From Pseudomonas lactis (GTDB lineage: Bacteria; Pseudomonadota; Gammaproteobacteria; Pseudomonadales; Pseudomonadaceae), in contig NZ_JYLO01000006.1 in the NCBI RefSeq assembly GCF_001439845.1, forward strand, positions 186,001 through 250,000: a DNA stretch of 64,000 nt, in the 5' to 3' direction. The translations under genes were made by a program, and so were the position numbers. Shown piece by piece: positions 1 through 8,113 of this stretch (the first letter of the stretch is position 1; the number at the start of each line of letters is the position of its first letter). The notes beneath the pieces are model-generated. The model ran no database searches and was not told the origin of the DNA. It saw only the letters and a list, made by a program, of their open reading frames with translations.

Positions 1-158
1 CCTTGGCCATCGGCCTGTTTGTCGGCGTGATCTACGGCGCGCTGGACTTCCGTTCACCGGCACCGCCCGCTATCGCACTGGTCGGCCTGATGGGCATGCT
101 GCTCGGCGAAAAGCTCTGGCCCATGACGCGACAGTTGGTCAGTGGTTGGTTGTCCTGA
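1..158 (+). CDS. XapX domain protein, C-terminal part
   Basis: This is the C-terminal end of a small membrane protein whose start lies left of the window. The reading frame begins with the codon at position 3 and ends at TGA 156-158. The visible 51 residues contain a hydrophobic segment (LAIGLFVGVIY), the family-typical RSPAPP turn, and a second hydrophobic stretch (IALVGLMGMLLGE). This is the pattern of XapX (DUF1427) proteins, which are about 60-90 residues long with two membrane segments. Their biochemical role is unknown. No terminator is visible before the next gene, which starts about 20-30 bases later on the same strand, so co-transcription is possible. Confidence 0.8.
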   Translation, partial: LAIGLFVGVIYGALDFRSPAPPAIALVGLMGMLLGEKLWPMTRQLVSGWLS

Positions 159-186
159 TCCCTTTTCCCTTCGACGGATGCCCTCG

Positions 187-1146
187 ATGAACGCACTGCA
201 ATTTACCGCCACCGGCGACCTCGCCCACCTGAGCCTGGTGGAGGTGCCCGTGCCGGTGCCGTCTGCCGGCGAAGTGCTGGTGCAGATTAACGCTGCGGGC
301 CTGAACCCCAGCGACGTGAAAAACGTGCTTGGCCGCTTCCCCTACACCACGCTGCCACGCATCCCAGGGCGTGATTTTGCCGGCGTGGTGGTGGAGGGGC
401 CGCAAGCATTGCTCGGCCAGGCAGTCTGGGGCACCGGTCGCGACCTGGGTTTTTTCGCTGACGGTTCCCATGCCCAATACCTGCGCGTATCCGCCAAGGG
501 CGTGGCGCACAAACCCGCGCATTTGAGCTTTGCCCAGGCGGCCAGCCTCGGCGTGCCCTATACCACTGCCTGGGATGCCTTGGAGCGCAGTGGCGTTGGC
601 CAGGGCACGCGCTTGCTGGTGATTGGCGCCAACGGCGCGGTCGGCAGTGCGGCGCTGGCGCTGGCGAAGATACGCGGCGCGCAGGTGCTGGCGGCTGTGC
701 GCAAGGCCGATCAGCTCGAGTTGTTGCAGGCTCAAGGGTTGGACGCGATTGCCTTGGGCAAGCCAGAGGCGCTGGGCGCGCAAGTGCAGGCCGTGTTCAA
801 GGGCGGCGCCGACGTGATCTTTGACACCACCGGTTTCTGGCTGCCTGCCGCGGTGGCGGGGCTGGCACCGTTCGGCCGCATTGCGGTCATCGCCGCCCCG
901 GTTGACGGCCACGTACAGTTACCGGCCCTGGCGCTGTACCGTAAGGGCGGGTCGGTGGTGGGGGTCAACTCGTTGCTGTACAGCTGCGAACAATGCGCGG
1001 TGATGCTGGAGGCGTTTGGGCGCTTCTTTGATGAAGGCCTGTTGCCGCTGCCTACGGGGTTGCGTGAAGTGGCGTTGGTGGAGGGTGTTCAGTGCTATGC
1101 AGAAGTGAACAACGGCAGCCCAGACAAAATCATTTTCCTGCCGTGA
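187..1146 (+). CDS. Zinc-independent MDR-family quinone oxidoreductase/alcohol dehydrogenase-like protein
   Basis: The product is a 319-residue medium-chain dehydrogenase/reductase. The N-terminal GroES-like half carries the NPSDVK and PGRDFAG motifs. The Rossmann half has a nucleotide loop, GANGAVG, about 155 residues in. I see no cysteine-rich structural zinc lobe, so it resembles NADPH:quinone reductases more than zinc alcohol dehydrogenases. The substrate cannot be inferred. I chose ATG 187 because GACGGA lies at a normal ribosome-binding distance; ATG 178 in the same frame would add three residues. A REP hairpin follows the stop codon. Confidence 0.8.
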   Translation: MNALQFTATGDLAHLSLVEVPVPVPSAGEVLVQINAAGLNPSDVKNVLGRFPYTTLPRIPGRDFAGVVVEGPQALLGQAVWGTGRDLGFFADGSHAQYLRVSAKGVAHKPAHLSFAQAASLGVPYTTAWDALERSGVGQGTRLLVIGANGAVGSAALALAKIRGAQVLAAVRKADQLELLQAQGLDAIALGKPEALGAQVQAVFKGGADVIFDTTGFWLPAAVAGLAPFGRIAVIAAPVDGHVQLPALALYRKGGSVVGVNSLLYSCEQCAVMLEAFGRFFDEGLLPLPTGLREVALVEGVQCYAEVNNGSPDKIIFLP

Positions 1147-1158
1147 TGGGATAGAAAT

Positions 1159-1245
1159 GTGGGAGCGGGCTTGCCCGCGAATGCGGTGTATCAGTCACTT
1201 ATATATCGACTGACACTCTGCATTCGCGAGCAAGCCCGCTCCCAC
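1159..1245. repeat. REP palindrome pair
   Basis: The arms are imperfect inverted copies of about 26 bases, GTGGGAGCGGGCTTGCCCGC (from 1159) and its complement ending at 1245, separated by about 35 bases. This is the typical extragenic REP arrangement of Pseudomonas. It lies between convergent genes, where it could also end transcription from both sides. Confidence 0.85.
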
Positions 1246-1256
1246 AGTATTGATCT

Positions 1257-2288
1257 TCACTCGACCTCGGGAACGCCTTTTTCCCACGCCGACCAGTTCT
1301 CAACAATCGCCTGGACCAACGGGTTGCCCGTGCGGTACAGGTTTTCCAGCGCGGGTACAAAACCACCCTGGTCCGCATACTTGAGCAGGTTGTCTACCTC
1401 GCTGTAGCCCGGATAAGGCCGGTCAAAGTCGGAGCCGGCGCGCACCACGGCCAGGCGCTGAATATCCACCAAACCTTCGCGGCTGGCGCGCAGCAGCGCT
1501 TCGTAGGTGGAGTTGTCCTCTTGTTGGGTGGTGCAGTATTCGCCTTTGTTGTCGGTGAGCAACTGGGTCCAGACCTCGGCACGTTCGCTCAACCGCGTGC
1601 CGGAAAACCAAGTGTTGCCCGCCAGGGTGTCGCAGCGCGTGACTTGCGGCGGTTGGTTGGCCGGGGCGGCAGGGTAGTGTTTACGCCAAGCGGCAGACTC
1701 TTTGCTTTCTGTCAGTTCCACCTTGTGCGACAAGGCAAACGCTTTGGCTTGCAGCTTTTGGTTGAGCTCGAACACTTCGGTCTTGTAGTCCAGCGGAGGT
1801 TTTTCGTTGGGCCCCTTGGTGTTGATCCCGATATAGCCCGTCGGCCAGTCCTTGGGCGCATCCCGTGAATCCAGCTCCCACTGCGTGCCGAACTCCACCA
1901 GGTAATGAGCCCAGGCGGCGGTGCCGATGGTGCCGTGCTTGGGGTTGATGCCGGCGATTCCCGCGATCAGGAAGTAACTCTGGCGCAGGTCGAACTTGGG
2001 CGACAGTGCCAGGGCCAGCGTGGACGCGGCCGCGTTGGTCTGGCCCATGCCCGTCACCAGCAGGCACACGTCCTGGGCGTTGCAGCGAATTACCGGGTAT
2101 TCGGCAGACAAGCCCGGTACGCGCACTTCTTGTTTGAGGGCCAGGCGGTCGATCCAGGTTTGCGCCTCGGGGGCGAACATGGTGATCAGCATCACCTTGG
2201 GTTTGATCGGCGCCGGGTTATCCGCCAGCACCACGTGGGGCAATAGGGCCAGGCCTGCGGCCAGCGAGATACGGGTCAATGCGTTCAT
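1257..2288 (-). CDS. Purine nucleoside permease (NUP family), exported
   Basis: The 343-residue protein has an N-terminal signal peptide (basic MNALTR, hydrophobic core, cleavage likely after VLA). The mature part resembles the NUP nucleoside-permease family, which has a nucleoside-phosphorylase-like fold. Family-like segments are LITMFAPEAQ, LLVTGMGQTNAAAS and IAGIAGINPKHGT. The name permease comes from fungal relatives. A periplasmic protein with a phosphorylase fold may instead bind or process nucleosides, and that is my inference. The start codon is preceded by AAGGAG. It follows the Tsx-like porin gene by only 14 bases on the same strand, so the two form a nucleoside acquisition operon. 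Confidence 0.85.
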   Translation of the reverse strand: MNALTRISLAAGLALLPHVVLADNPAPIKPKVMLITMFAPEAQTWIDRLALKQEVRVPGLSAEYPVIRCNAQDVCLLVTGMGQTNAAASTLALALSPKFDLRQSYFLIAGIAGINPKHGTIGTAAWAHYLVEFGTQWELDSRDAPKDWPTGYIGINTKGPNEKPPLDYKTEVFELNQKLQAKAFALSHKVELTESKESAAWRKHYPAAPANQPPQVTRCDTLAGNTWFSGTRLSERAEVWTQLLTDNKGEYCTTQQEDNSTYEALLRASREGLVDIQRLAVVRAGSDFDRPYPGYSEVDNLLKYADQGGFVPALENLYRTGNPLVQAIVENWSAWEKGVPEVE

Positions 2289-2302
2289 CTACAGCTCCTT
2301 GA

Positions 2303-3253
2303 TCAGAATTGATAGCCCACGCCGGCGTAGTAACCCCAGCCGTCTGAGCGTGCGCGGAAGTTGCCTTCGCCGAAATTCAACTCGCTGCCGTCCTCCCAGT
2401 TGCCGCCGTTATGAAAGTAACGGCCGACCAGGGTAAAGCGCAGGTGGGTAAACGAGTACAGCAACACGTTGGTGGCCACCAGGGAGTTGGCGGTGCGCGC
2501 CGGGTTGTCCTTGTGCAGGTCCGAGCCGAAATCGTAGTTGGTGAAACCGATGTAGGTCAGCGAGGCGCCGTTGTCGAACTTGCCGATGGGCACGATGTAC
2601 TTCATCTGCGCTCGGTAGCCGTCCCAGGAATACTCATTACTGGCGCCGTAGTTTTCCCACTGGTAGCGCCCATAGAAGTTGGCCGACAGGTTGACCCGCG
2701 AGTGGGTGTCGATATCGGTGCCCAGGCCGCTGTACAGAGTGTTGGCGCGGTTTTCCTTGCGGCTGCCGTGGTCGTAGATCCAGTCAAAGGCCACATACCA
2801 TTCCTTGAATGGGCCAATTGCCAGGCTGCGTCCTGCGAGGTAGTCGATGGAGATCCGCGGTTCATGCTCCATGAACACCGGCGAGCCATGGTCCCACACG
2901 CCTTTGTCATTACTGTTGCCGATGGTGAGAATCTTCGGCACATCGATATAGCCGTACAACTCAAAGGGGCCCTTGCGCCCGAAGTACTCGTATTCCAGGT
3001 AGACGTCATCCTGGGGCTTGGGGCCGAAACTGATGTCTTTGCTGCCGATCAGCGTAAGGTCCTGGTTGAACCACTCGGACAGATACACGCCTTTTTTCGT
3101 CGGCGGGTTGGCTTCAGGGCTGAGGGTTTCGCCCTGTGCTGAGTCATCCATGGGCTTTTCCTGCGCCAAAATGGGTGCACTGAGTACTCCCGTAACGGCG
3201 GCCAGTAGCAACGAAACGCCAAGACCAGCACGAGGCTTTGAGGTGGGGTGCAT
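2303..3253 (-). CDS. Tsx-like nucleoside-specific outer membrane channel
   Basis: The 316-residue outer membrane protein has a signal peptide (hydrophobic core LLLAAVTGVLSAP, Ala-Gln cleavage near residue 31). Alternating aromatic/hydrophobic beta-strand segments follow, and the C terminus is aromatic (GVGYQF), as expected of beta-barrels. The segments YLSEWFNQDLTL, DVYLEYEYFGRKG and ELYGYIDVPK are typical of the Channel_Tsx/OmpK family. The presumed role is diffusion of nucleosides across the outer membrane. It is the first gene of an operon with the downstream nucleoside permease. The upstream region carries two palindromes that look like repressor operators. Confidence 0.85.
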   Translation of the reverse strand: MHPTSKPRAGLGVSLLLAAVTGVLSAPILAQEKPMDDSAQGETLSPEANPPTKKGVYLSEWFNQDLTLIGSKDISFGPKPQDDVYLEYEYFGRKGPFELYGYIDVPKILTIGNSNDKGVWDHGSPVFMEHEPRISIDYLAGRSLAIGPFKEWYVAFDWIYDHGSRKENRANTLYSGLGTDIDTHSRVNLSANFYGRYQWENYGASNEYSWDGYRAQMKYIVPIGKFDNGASLTYIGFTNYDFGSDLHKDNPARTANSLVATNVLLYSFTHLRFTLVGRYFHNGGNWEDGSELNFGEGNFRARSDGWGYYAGVGYQF

Positions 3254-3303
3254 TGAAAGTCCTTATTCTTACGCGGTTTAAACCCGATTCGACGGGGAGG
3301 AGT

Positions 3304-3322
3304 GAACTTGGCGGTCAAGTTC
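3304..3322. promoter_or_regulatory. Inverted repeat upstream of the tsx-like operon
   Basis: GAACTTG (3304-3310) and CAAGTTC (3316-3322) form perfect 7-base arms around a 5-base spacer. The repeat is 50 bases upstream of the Tsx-like start codon. No U-run follows on either strand, so an operator is more likely than a terminator. The regulator is unknown. Confidence 0.5.
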
Positions 3323-3327
3323 GTTCC

Positions 3328-3339
3328 GCAAACGTTTGC
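3328..3339. promoter_or_regulatory. LacI/PurR-type operator palindrome
   Basis: GCAAACGTTTGC is a perfect 12-base palindrome with the central CG that LacI-family repressors recognise. It is the core of the enterobacterial PurR box (ACGCAAACGTTTGCGT). It lies 75 bases upstream of the Tsx-like nucleoside channel gene, which fits purine-responsive control. No LacI-family gene is present in this window. Confidence 0.6.
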
Positions 3340-3465
3340 ACAGGCTGTACCAACTTGGGTCAATGGCTTGAACTGTTTAGAAAAAAGTCGAATTTGCCGA
3401 CGCTTTGGTCAGGAAAACAGTGGGATTTCTGTCATCCTGACGCGCCAACCCTGTGGAGGAACCCG

Positions 3466-4275
3466 ATGTTCGAACACTACCTGCGTGCCTGGAACCTGAG
3501 TGTCGATGGAGAGCCTATCGTCACACCGGGCAGCCACCTCTTGCCGGTGCGCTGGCAAGGCGTGCCGGCGATGCTGAAAATTGCCCATACCCCTGAAGAA
3601 AAACTCGGCGGCCGCCTGTTGAGCTGGTGGGCAGGTGACGGCGCGGCACGCGTATTCGCCCATGACCACACCGCAGTGTTGATGGAACGCGCCATGGGGC
3701 CAGGTTCCTTGATGCGCATGGCCCTCAATGGCCAGGACGACGAAGCCAGCCAGATAGCCTGCGCCACCCTGGCCCGGCTGCATTCGCCTCGTGCGTCGCC
3801 GCCCGAAGGGTTGGTGGGGCTGGACGAGTGGTTCAGTTCCTTGTGGCACGCCGCCGAGCAGGAGGGTGGCGCCTTACGCGACTGCGCGGTAATGGCCCGC
3901 ACATTGCTGGCTGCGCAACAGGAGATGGTGGTACTGCATGGTGATTGCCATCACGACAATATCCTCGACTTTGGCTCTCGGGGCTGGCTGGCGATTGATC
4001 CAAAGCGGGTGATGGGCGAGCGCGGTTACGATTACGCTAATTTGATCTGCAACCCGGATTTGCCGACCAGTAGCGACCCGCTGCGTTTCAGCCGCCAGGT
4101 CGGGGTTATCGCCTTGGCGGCGGGTCTCTCGCGTCCACGCTTGTTGCAATGGGTGGTGGCTCATGCCGGGTTGTCCGCCGCCTGGTTTCTGGAAGACCAG
4201 GAGCGCGACCGTGCCATGAATGAGTTGCAGGTTGCTCGCCTGGCACAACGGGAACTGGCTCAGTTGAATAATTGA
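3466..4275 (+). CDS. Aminoglycoside/hydroxyurea-type phosphotransferase, APH(6)-like
   Basis: The 269-residue kinase-fold protein has the catalytic loop HGDCHHDNILDF, near residue 160, and the metal-binding segment AIDPKRVMGERGYDYAN. This combination is typical of the APH_6_hur family (streptomycin 6-kinase and relatives). In that family ATP is used to phosphorylate a hydroxyl group of an aminoglycoside or of an unidentified natural substrate. The start at 3466 is set by TGGAGGA seven bases upstream, although the frame is open further upstream. Chromosomal members in Pseudomonas often have no proven resistance role, so the substrate remains open. Its 3' end overlaps that of the convergent AraC gene by 16 bases. 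Confidence 0.8.
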   Translation: MFEHYLRAWNLSVDGEPIVTPGSHLLPVRWQGVPAMLKIAHTPEEKLGGRLLSWWAGDGAARVFAHDHTAVLMERAMGPGSLMRMALNGQDDEASQIACATLARLHSPRASPPEGLVGLDEWFSSLWHAAEQEGGALRDCAVMARTLLAAQQEMVVLHGDCHHDNILDFGSRGWLAIDPKRVMGERGYDYANLICNPDLPTSSDPLRFSRQVGVIALAAGLSRPRLLQWVVAHAGLSAAWFLEDQERDRAMNELQVARLAQRELAQLNN

Positions 4276-5168
4276 AGTGCAGCCTGCCGCCGGTATTCAC
4301 TCGGCGTCTGGTGCATTTCGATACGAAAGTGGCGGTTGAAATTCGACAGGTTGGCGTAGCCCACCTCAAAGCAGATGTCCGCCACTGACATCTGGCTGTG
4401 CAACAGCAAGCGGCAGGCACGCTGCACCCGGAACTTGCGCATCAGGTCGATAAAGCCATGGCCGGTGTTGCGCTTGAAAAACCGCGAAAAGCCCGGTTCG
4501 CTCATGCCCAGTTGCCGGGCGATATCCGACAGGCGTACATCGCCGGTCAACTCCCGCATCAGGTAGTCAAACGCCTTGTTGATACGTTCGGCACTGCGCG
4601 CATCCAGGGTCGGTGCGTAGCACGGGCTGGCCAGGGTATTGGCCTGTGCAGGCGGTGCGTTCTTCAGGGTGTCGAGCAGTTGCAGGAACAGGGTCAGGCG
4701 TTGCAACCCATGGGCGCTGCCGATGGCCTCCATCAGCCCTGCCGCGCTCGTTGCGGTCTCGCCGGTGAATTCTATGCCCCGTCGCGCCCGTGCAAACAGT
4801 GACTGTAAATCACCGAGCTCAGGCAGGGTGGTGCGCAGGGCGAGCAGGGCGGCGCCGTCGAATTGCAGTACCACATCGCGTCCGTGCTGGTATTCGCCGG
4901 GGGCCAGGTCACCGATCCAGTCGTGGGGCAGGCCAGGGCCGATCAGCGCGACATGCCCGGCGCTGAACGCACCGATATAGTCGCCCGCCACCAGCTTGCC
5001 GCTGCCTTGGCGGATCAGGTGGATTTCGAATTCAGGATGATGGTTCCAGCGCGCCAATTCATAGGGATAGTCATGTTCGAACCAGCGAAAGCCGTGTTCC
5101 GGTTCGGGCAGGATCACCTCAAGCTCCGCAGGGCGGTGCTCGAACAGGGTGGCGGGGCTGATGGGCAT
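4260..5168 (-). CDS. AraC-family regulator with N-terminal cupin
   Basis: The 302-residue protein has an N-terminal cupin-like sensing domain (HHPEFEIHLIRQGSG and PGLPHDWIG, residues about 40-90). The C-terminal AraC/XylS DNA-binding domain (from about residue 200) has two helix-turn-helix units, LSDIARQLGMSEPGFSRFFK and VADICFEVGYANLSNF. Size and layout resemble MtlR, the P. fluorescens mannitol/sorbitol activator. The gene is divergent from a SmoS-like sorbitol dehydrogenase, so polyol-responsive control is a reasonable inference. A long inverted repeat lies in the shared intergenic region. I do not assign mtlR because the mtl transporter and kinase genes are not present here. Confidence 0.85.
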   Translation of the reverse strand: MPISPATLFEHRPAELEVILPEPEHGFRWFEHDYPYELARWNHHPEFEIHLIRQGSGKLVAGDYIGAFSAGHVALIGPGLPHDWIGDLAPGEYQHGRDVVLQFDGAALLALRTTLPELGDLQSLFARARRGIEFTGETATSAAGLMEAIGSAHGLQRLTLFLQLLDTLKNAPPAQANTLASPCYAPTLDARSAERINKAFDYLMRELTGDVRLSDIARQLGMSEPGFSRFFKRNTGHGFIDLMRKFRVQRACRLLLHSQMSVADICFEVGYANLSNFNRHFRIEMHQTPSEYRRQAALQLFN

Positions 5169-5249
5169 GGTGCTGCCTCTTGTAATGGTGCAATTTTCTC
5201 AAAATACCCTCACTGGCAATCGGTGCGCTAGCCACGGTTTCGCCTGAGA

Positions 5250-5293
5250 CTGATACTTTTTTGATCCTGTGCCTCAGGTTAAAAAAGTATCAG
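5250..5293. promoter_or_regulatory. Long inverted repeat between the AraC and SDR genes
   Basis: CTGATACTTTTTT (5250-5262) and AAAAAAGTATCAG (5281-5293) are perfect 13-base arms around an 18-base loop. The loop itself contains CCTG and CAGG. The repeat sits between two divergent start codons, 82 and 130 bases away. This position suggests an operator for the adjacent AraC regulator, but a bidirectional terminator-like structure cannot be excluded. Confidence 0.5.
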
Positions 5294-5422
5294 CCTCGCA
5301 TTCGCCAGCCGTTTGTGACGCGGCAGGCCAAGCTGCTGTAATCGAGGCTCAACAACAAGGGGCGGCAAGCTGTTCTCGGCGACGCTCACCGGCTACCGGC
5401 AATAACTTTTTCAGGAGACCCC

Positions 5423-6196
5423 ATGAAACGACTCGAAGGTAAAAGCGCGCTGATCACCGGATCGGCGCGTGGCATTGGCCGTGCGTTTGCCCAGGCCTAC
5501 ATCGCTGAAGGCGCCACGGTAGCCATTGCCGACATCAACCTGCAACAGGCCCAAGCCACCGCCGCTGAACTGGGGCCGCAGGCTTACGCCGTGGCGATGG
5601 ACGTCACCGACCAAGCCTCCATCGACGCGGCCGTCGCCACGGTGGTGAGCCATGCGGGCAAGCTCGATATCCTGATCAACAACGCCGCCCTGTTCGACCT
5701 GGCCCCCATCGTCGACATCACCCGCGACAGCTTTGAACGGCTGTTCTCGATCAACGTCGCCGGCACCCTGTTCACCCTGCAGGCCGCAGCCCGGCAGATG
5801 ATCAGCCAAGGGCATGGCGGCAAGATCATCAACATGGCCAGCCAGGCCGGGCGGCGCGGCGAGCCGTTGGTAGCGGTCTATTGCGCGACCAAGGCGGCGG
5901 TGATCAGCCTGACGCAATCGGCGGGGTTGAACCTGATCAAGCAAGGCATCAATGTGAATGCCATCGCCCCCGGTGTGGTGGACGGTGAGCATTGGGATGG
6001 GGTGGATGCGCTGTTCGCCAGGCATGAAGGGCTGGCGCCTGGCGAGAAGAAAAAGCGCGTAGGGGATGAGGTGCCGTTTGGGCGGATGGGCACGGCGCAA
6101 GACCTGACCGGCATGGCGATCTTCCTGGCGTCGAAGGACGCCGATTATGTGGTGGCCCAGACCTATAACGTTGATGGCGGCAATTGGATGAACTAG
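5423..6196 (+). CDS. Sorbitol (L-iditol) 2-dehydrogenase, SmoS-like SDR
   Basis: The 257-residue classical short-chain dehydrogenase has the NAD-binding loop TGSARGIG (residues 11-18), the structural NNAA, catalytic Ser in NMASQAG, and YCATK carrying the catalytic Tyr and Lys. Segments such as LFDLAPIVDITR, NAIAPGVVDGEHWDGVD and the end QTYNVDGGNW are those I associate with SmoS/PolS sorbitol dehydrogenases, which oxidise D-glucitol to D-fructose with NAD. AGGAGACC precedes the ATG. It stands alone, divergent from an AraC regulator, without the polyol ABC transporter or sugar kinase seen in mtl operons. Confidence 0.85.
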   Translation: MKRLEGKSALITGSARGIGRAFAQAYIAEGATVAIADINLQQAQATAAELGPQAYAVAMDVTDQASIDAAVATVVSHAGKLDILINNAALFDLAPIVDITRDSFERLFSINVAGTLFTLQAAARQMISQGHGGKIINMASQAGRRGEPLVAVYCATKAAVISLTQSAGLNLIKQGINVNAIAPGVVDGEHWDGVDALFARHEGLAPGEKKKRVGDEVPFGRMGTAQDLTGMAIFLASKDADYVVAQTYNVDGGNWMN

Positions 6197-6216
6197 TGTT
6201 TGACGCTGACCCAACT

Positions 6217-6286
6217 GTGGGAGCTGGCTTGCCTGCGATAGCGCTGGTGGATTCACTCCAATCATCGCAGGCAAGCCAGCTCCCAC
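6217..6286. repeat. REP palindrome pair
   Basis: GTGGGAGCTGGCTTGCCTGC (from 6217) and its inverted copy ending at 6286 form 23-base arms around a 24-base loop. It follows the dehydrogenase stop codon and probably ends or stabilises that transcript. It belongs to a different REP sequence subgroup from the one at 1159. Confidence 0.85.
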
Positions 6287-6417
6287 CTTTGAACTTCAGC
6301 GTTCTTGAGAATAGGTGAGTCAGCAAAGCATCGATCCCCGCAGTAAACTGTCCCATACTTCAAGATTTCTACGCTCGCCCTCAGGCGCTCGTACGTGCAG
6401 ACCACCCGAGAACGACC

Positions 6418-7065
6418 ATGAGCCTTTCGAAAGCTGCCATCGCTTCATTCGACGTCGACGCCCAGAAGAGCTTCACGCCTTTATGCCCCGACGAGTTGCC
6501 AGTGGCCGGTGGCGACCACATTGGTGCCGAACTCAACTACATGGCCAGCCTCGCCGGCCACCGCATCGGCAGCAAGGACGCCCACACCCCCCACGCGCCC
6601 TGGGTGGTCGCGCAACACAGCGAGATGCTGCAACCCACCGGCCTGGTCCATGCCGACGTGACCTGGGTCAGCCACTGCGTGCCGGGCACCGAGGGGTTCA
6701 CCTTGCTCGATGAGTTGCCCACGCCCTATGACTACGACTACTTCATCTGGAAAGGGGTCGAGCCCGACCTGCACCCCTACGGCGCCTGTTACCACGACCT
6801 GCACGACAAACTGTCCACCGGCGTCATCGAGTACCTCAAGGCCCACGGCGTGGCCCGCGTGATCGTCGGCGGCCTGGCGCTGGATTACTGCGTCAAGACC
6901 ACCGCGTTGCAATTGCTCAAGGCCGGCTTGCACGTTGTTCTGCATTTGCCGGCGTGCCGAGGCATCAGCGAGGAGGGCGGTGTACAGGCTGTCGACGAAT
7001 TGCTCAAGGCCGGTGCACACGTCAGTCGCACCCGCGAAGAACTGGCCCTGATTGCGCAGGGCTAA
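6418..7065 (+). CDS. pncA: Nicotinamidase (isochorismatase-like hydrolase)
   Basis: The 215-residue cysteine hydrolase should convert nicotinamide to nicotinate for NAD salvage. Catalytic Asp lies in FDVDAQKSF (residues 9-17), the metal-binding Asp/His/His in SKDAHTPHAPW, Lys in WKGVEPDLH, and catalytic Cys in GLALDYCVKTT. These match the PncA subgroup rather than isochorismatases. Its length is close to E. coli PncA (about 213). Downstream is a convergent transporter gene, so it appears monocistronic. An unusual member acting on another amide remains possible. Confidence 0.85.
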   Translation: MSLSKAAIASFDVDAQKSFTPLCPDELPVAGGDHIGAELNYMASLAGHRIGSKDAHTPHAPWVVAQHSEMLQPTGLVHADVTWVSHCVPGTEGFTLLDELPTPYDYDYFIWKGVEPDLHPYGACYHDLHDKLSTGVIEYLKAHGVARVIVGGLALDYCVKTTALQLLKAGLHVVLHLPACRGISEEGGVQAVDELLKAGAHVSRTREELALIAQG

Positions 7066-7068
7066 GCC

Positions 7069-8100
7069 TCAACGCTCAATCGACCGACTCCACCGCGCAT
7101 TCCACTGCGGCCGTGCCTGGTTGACCTGGTCCCAATCAATCGAAATGGCGGTCTGCAGATAACCCTGCATGGCCTCCACCCGCGCCCGGGTTTTGTCGGT
7201 GGTGGGTGTGGTCGGGTTCGACGGGATCTGGTCACCTTCTTCCAACGCCGGCGCCTGGGCCTCGGCGGTCAGCAAAAACGCTGCGAGCTTCTGCGCCAGT
7301 TCCGGCTGGTCATTGCGCGCTATCACGCATTCGGCCACGTTGAGCACCACCGCACCTTCTTTGGGCTGCGCGTACTCCATCGGTATGCCGAGCAGCTTTT
7401 GTGTGGCGACCTGGGTCGGGGTCAGGGGGAAGATCGCGGCCTCATCGGTCTGCACCATCTCGGAGATTTTCGCGGAGCTGGCGATGTATTCCAGCACATT
7501 GGGGCCAACGGTCTTAGGCCAGGCCTTGAAGCCCGGTTCCACATTGGTTTCGTCGCCACCCTGGATGCGGTTGAACATCAGGAAGCCATGCAGGCCGAAG
7601 GTGGAGGAGGCCAGGGACTGGAACACTACTTTGTCCTTGAAGCGCGGGTCGGCCAGGTCCATCCATGAGGTGGGCGCGGCCCAGCCTTTGTCCTTGAACA
7701 TCTTGGCGTTGTAGCCAAGGCCAGTGACGCCCAGGGTCACGGCCACGGCCTCGTCCTTGATTCGGGCCTTGGCCGGGATCTGTTCCAGCGGCGGGCTCGG
7801 CGCGAGCTTGTCGCACAGGCCCATGGAGATGGCGCGGTACATGATGCCGTCGTCGAGGAACATCACATGCATCTGTGGGTTGGCCTTGTTGGCCTGGACC
7901 TTGGCGAGGATGTCCGAGGAGGTGCCGGGTACGATCACGACCTTGACGTTATTGGCCTTTTCGAAGGCGGGCAGCACCTTGTCGGCGTACACCCGTTCCA
8001 TGGTGCCGCCGTTCATGCCCAGGTACAGCGTGGGGGCGGCATGGGCCGTGCCGGTCAGCAAGGCGAGGGACAAGCAGGACAACGCGAGACGTGATTGCAT
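7069..8100 (-). CDS. ABC transporter periplasmic binding protein, PotD-like
   Basis: The 343-residue precursor has a clear signal peptide (MQSRLALSCLSLALLTGTAHA). The mature part has the layout of polyamine/opine-type solute-binding proteins (family 1/PotD): LYLGMNGGTMERVY, FEKANNVKVVIVPGTSSDILAKV, VFLDDGIMYRA and TGLGYNAKMFKDKGW. I chose ATG 8100, preceded by AGAGGA, instead of the longer frame, because it starts exactly at the signal peptide. It is the last gene of a seven-gene unit transcribed leftward and follows the FAD oxidoreductase by 13 bases. The ligand is unknown; an amino compound oxidised by the linked flavoenzyme is likely. Confidence 0.85.
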   Translation of the reverse strand: MQSRLALSCLSLALLTGTAHAAPTLYLGMNGGTMERVYADKVLPAFEKANNVKVVIVPGTSSDILAKVQANKANPQMHVMFLDDGIMYRAISMGLCDKLAPSPPLEQIPAKARIKDEAVAVTLGVTGLGYNAKMFKDKGWAAPTSWMDLADPRFKDKVVFQSLASSTFGLHGFLMFNRIQGGDETNVEPGFKAWPKTVGPNVLEYIASSAKISEMVQTDEAAIFPLTPTQVATQKLLGIPMEYAQPKEGAVVLNVAECVIARNDQPELAQKLAAFLLTAEAQAPALEEGDQIPSNPTTPTTDKTRARVEAMQGYLQTAISIDWDQVNQARPQWNARWSRSIER

Positions 8101-8113
8101 GGAGTTTTTCCTC

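Noticed and set aside
4260..5168. Naming the AraC regulator mtlR
   Set aside because: Length and domains fit, but the mannitol transporter, dehydrogenase and kinase genes of the mtl operon are absent.
5411..6286. A 291-codon minus-strand frame covering the sorbitol dehydrogenase
   Set aside because: Its start lies in the REP palindrome, and its product has no recognisable features.
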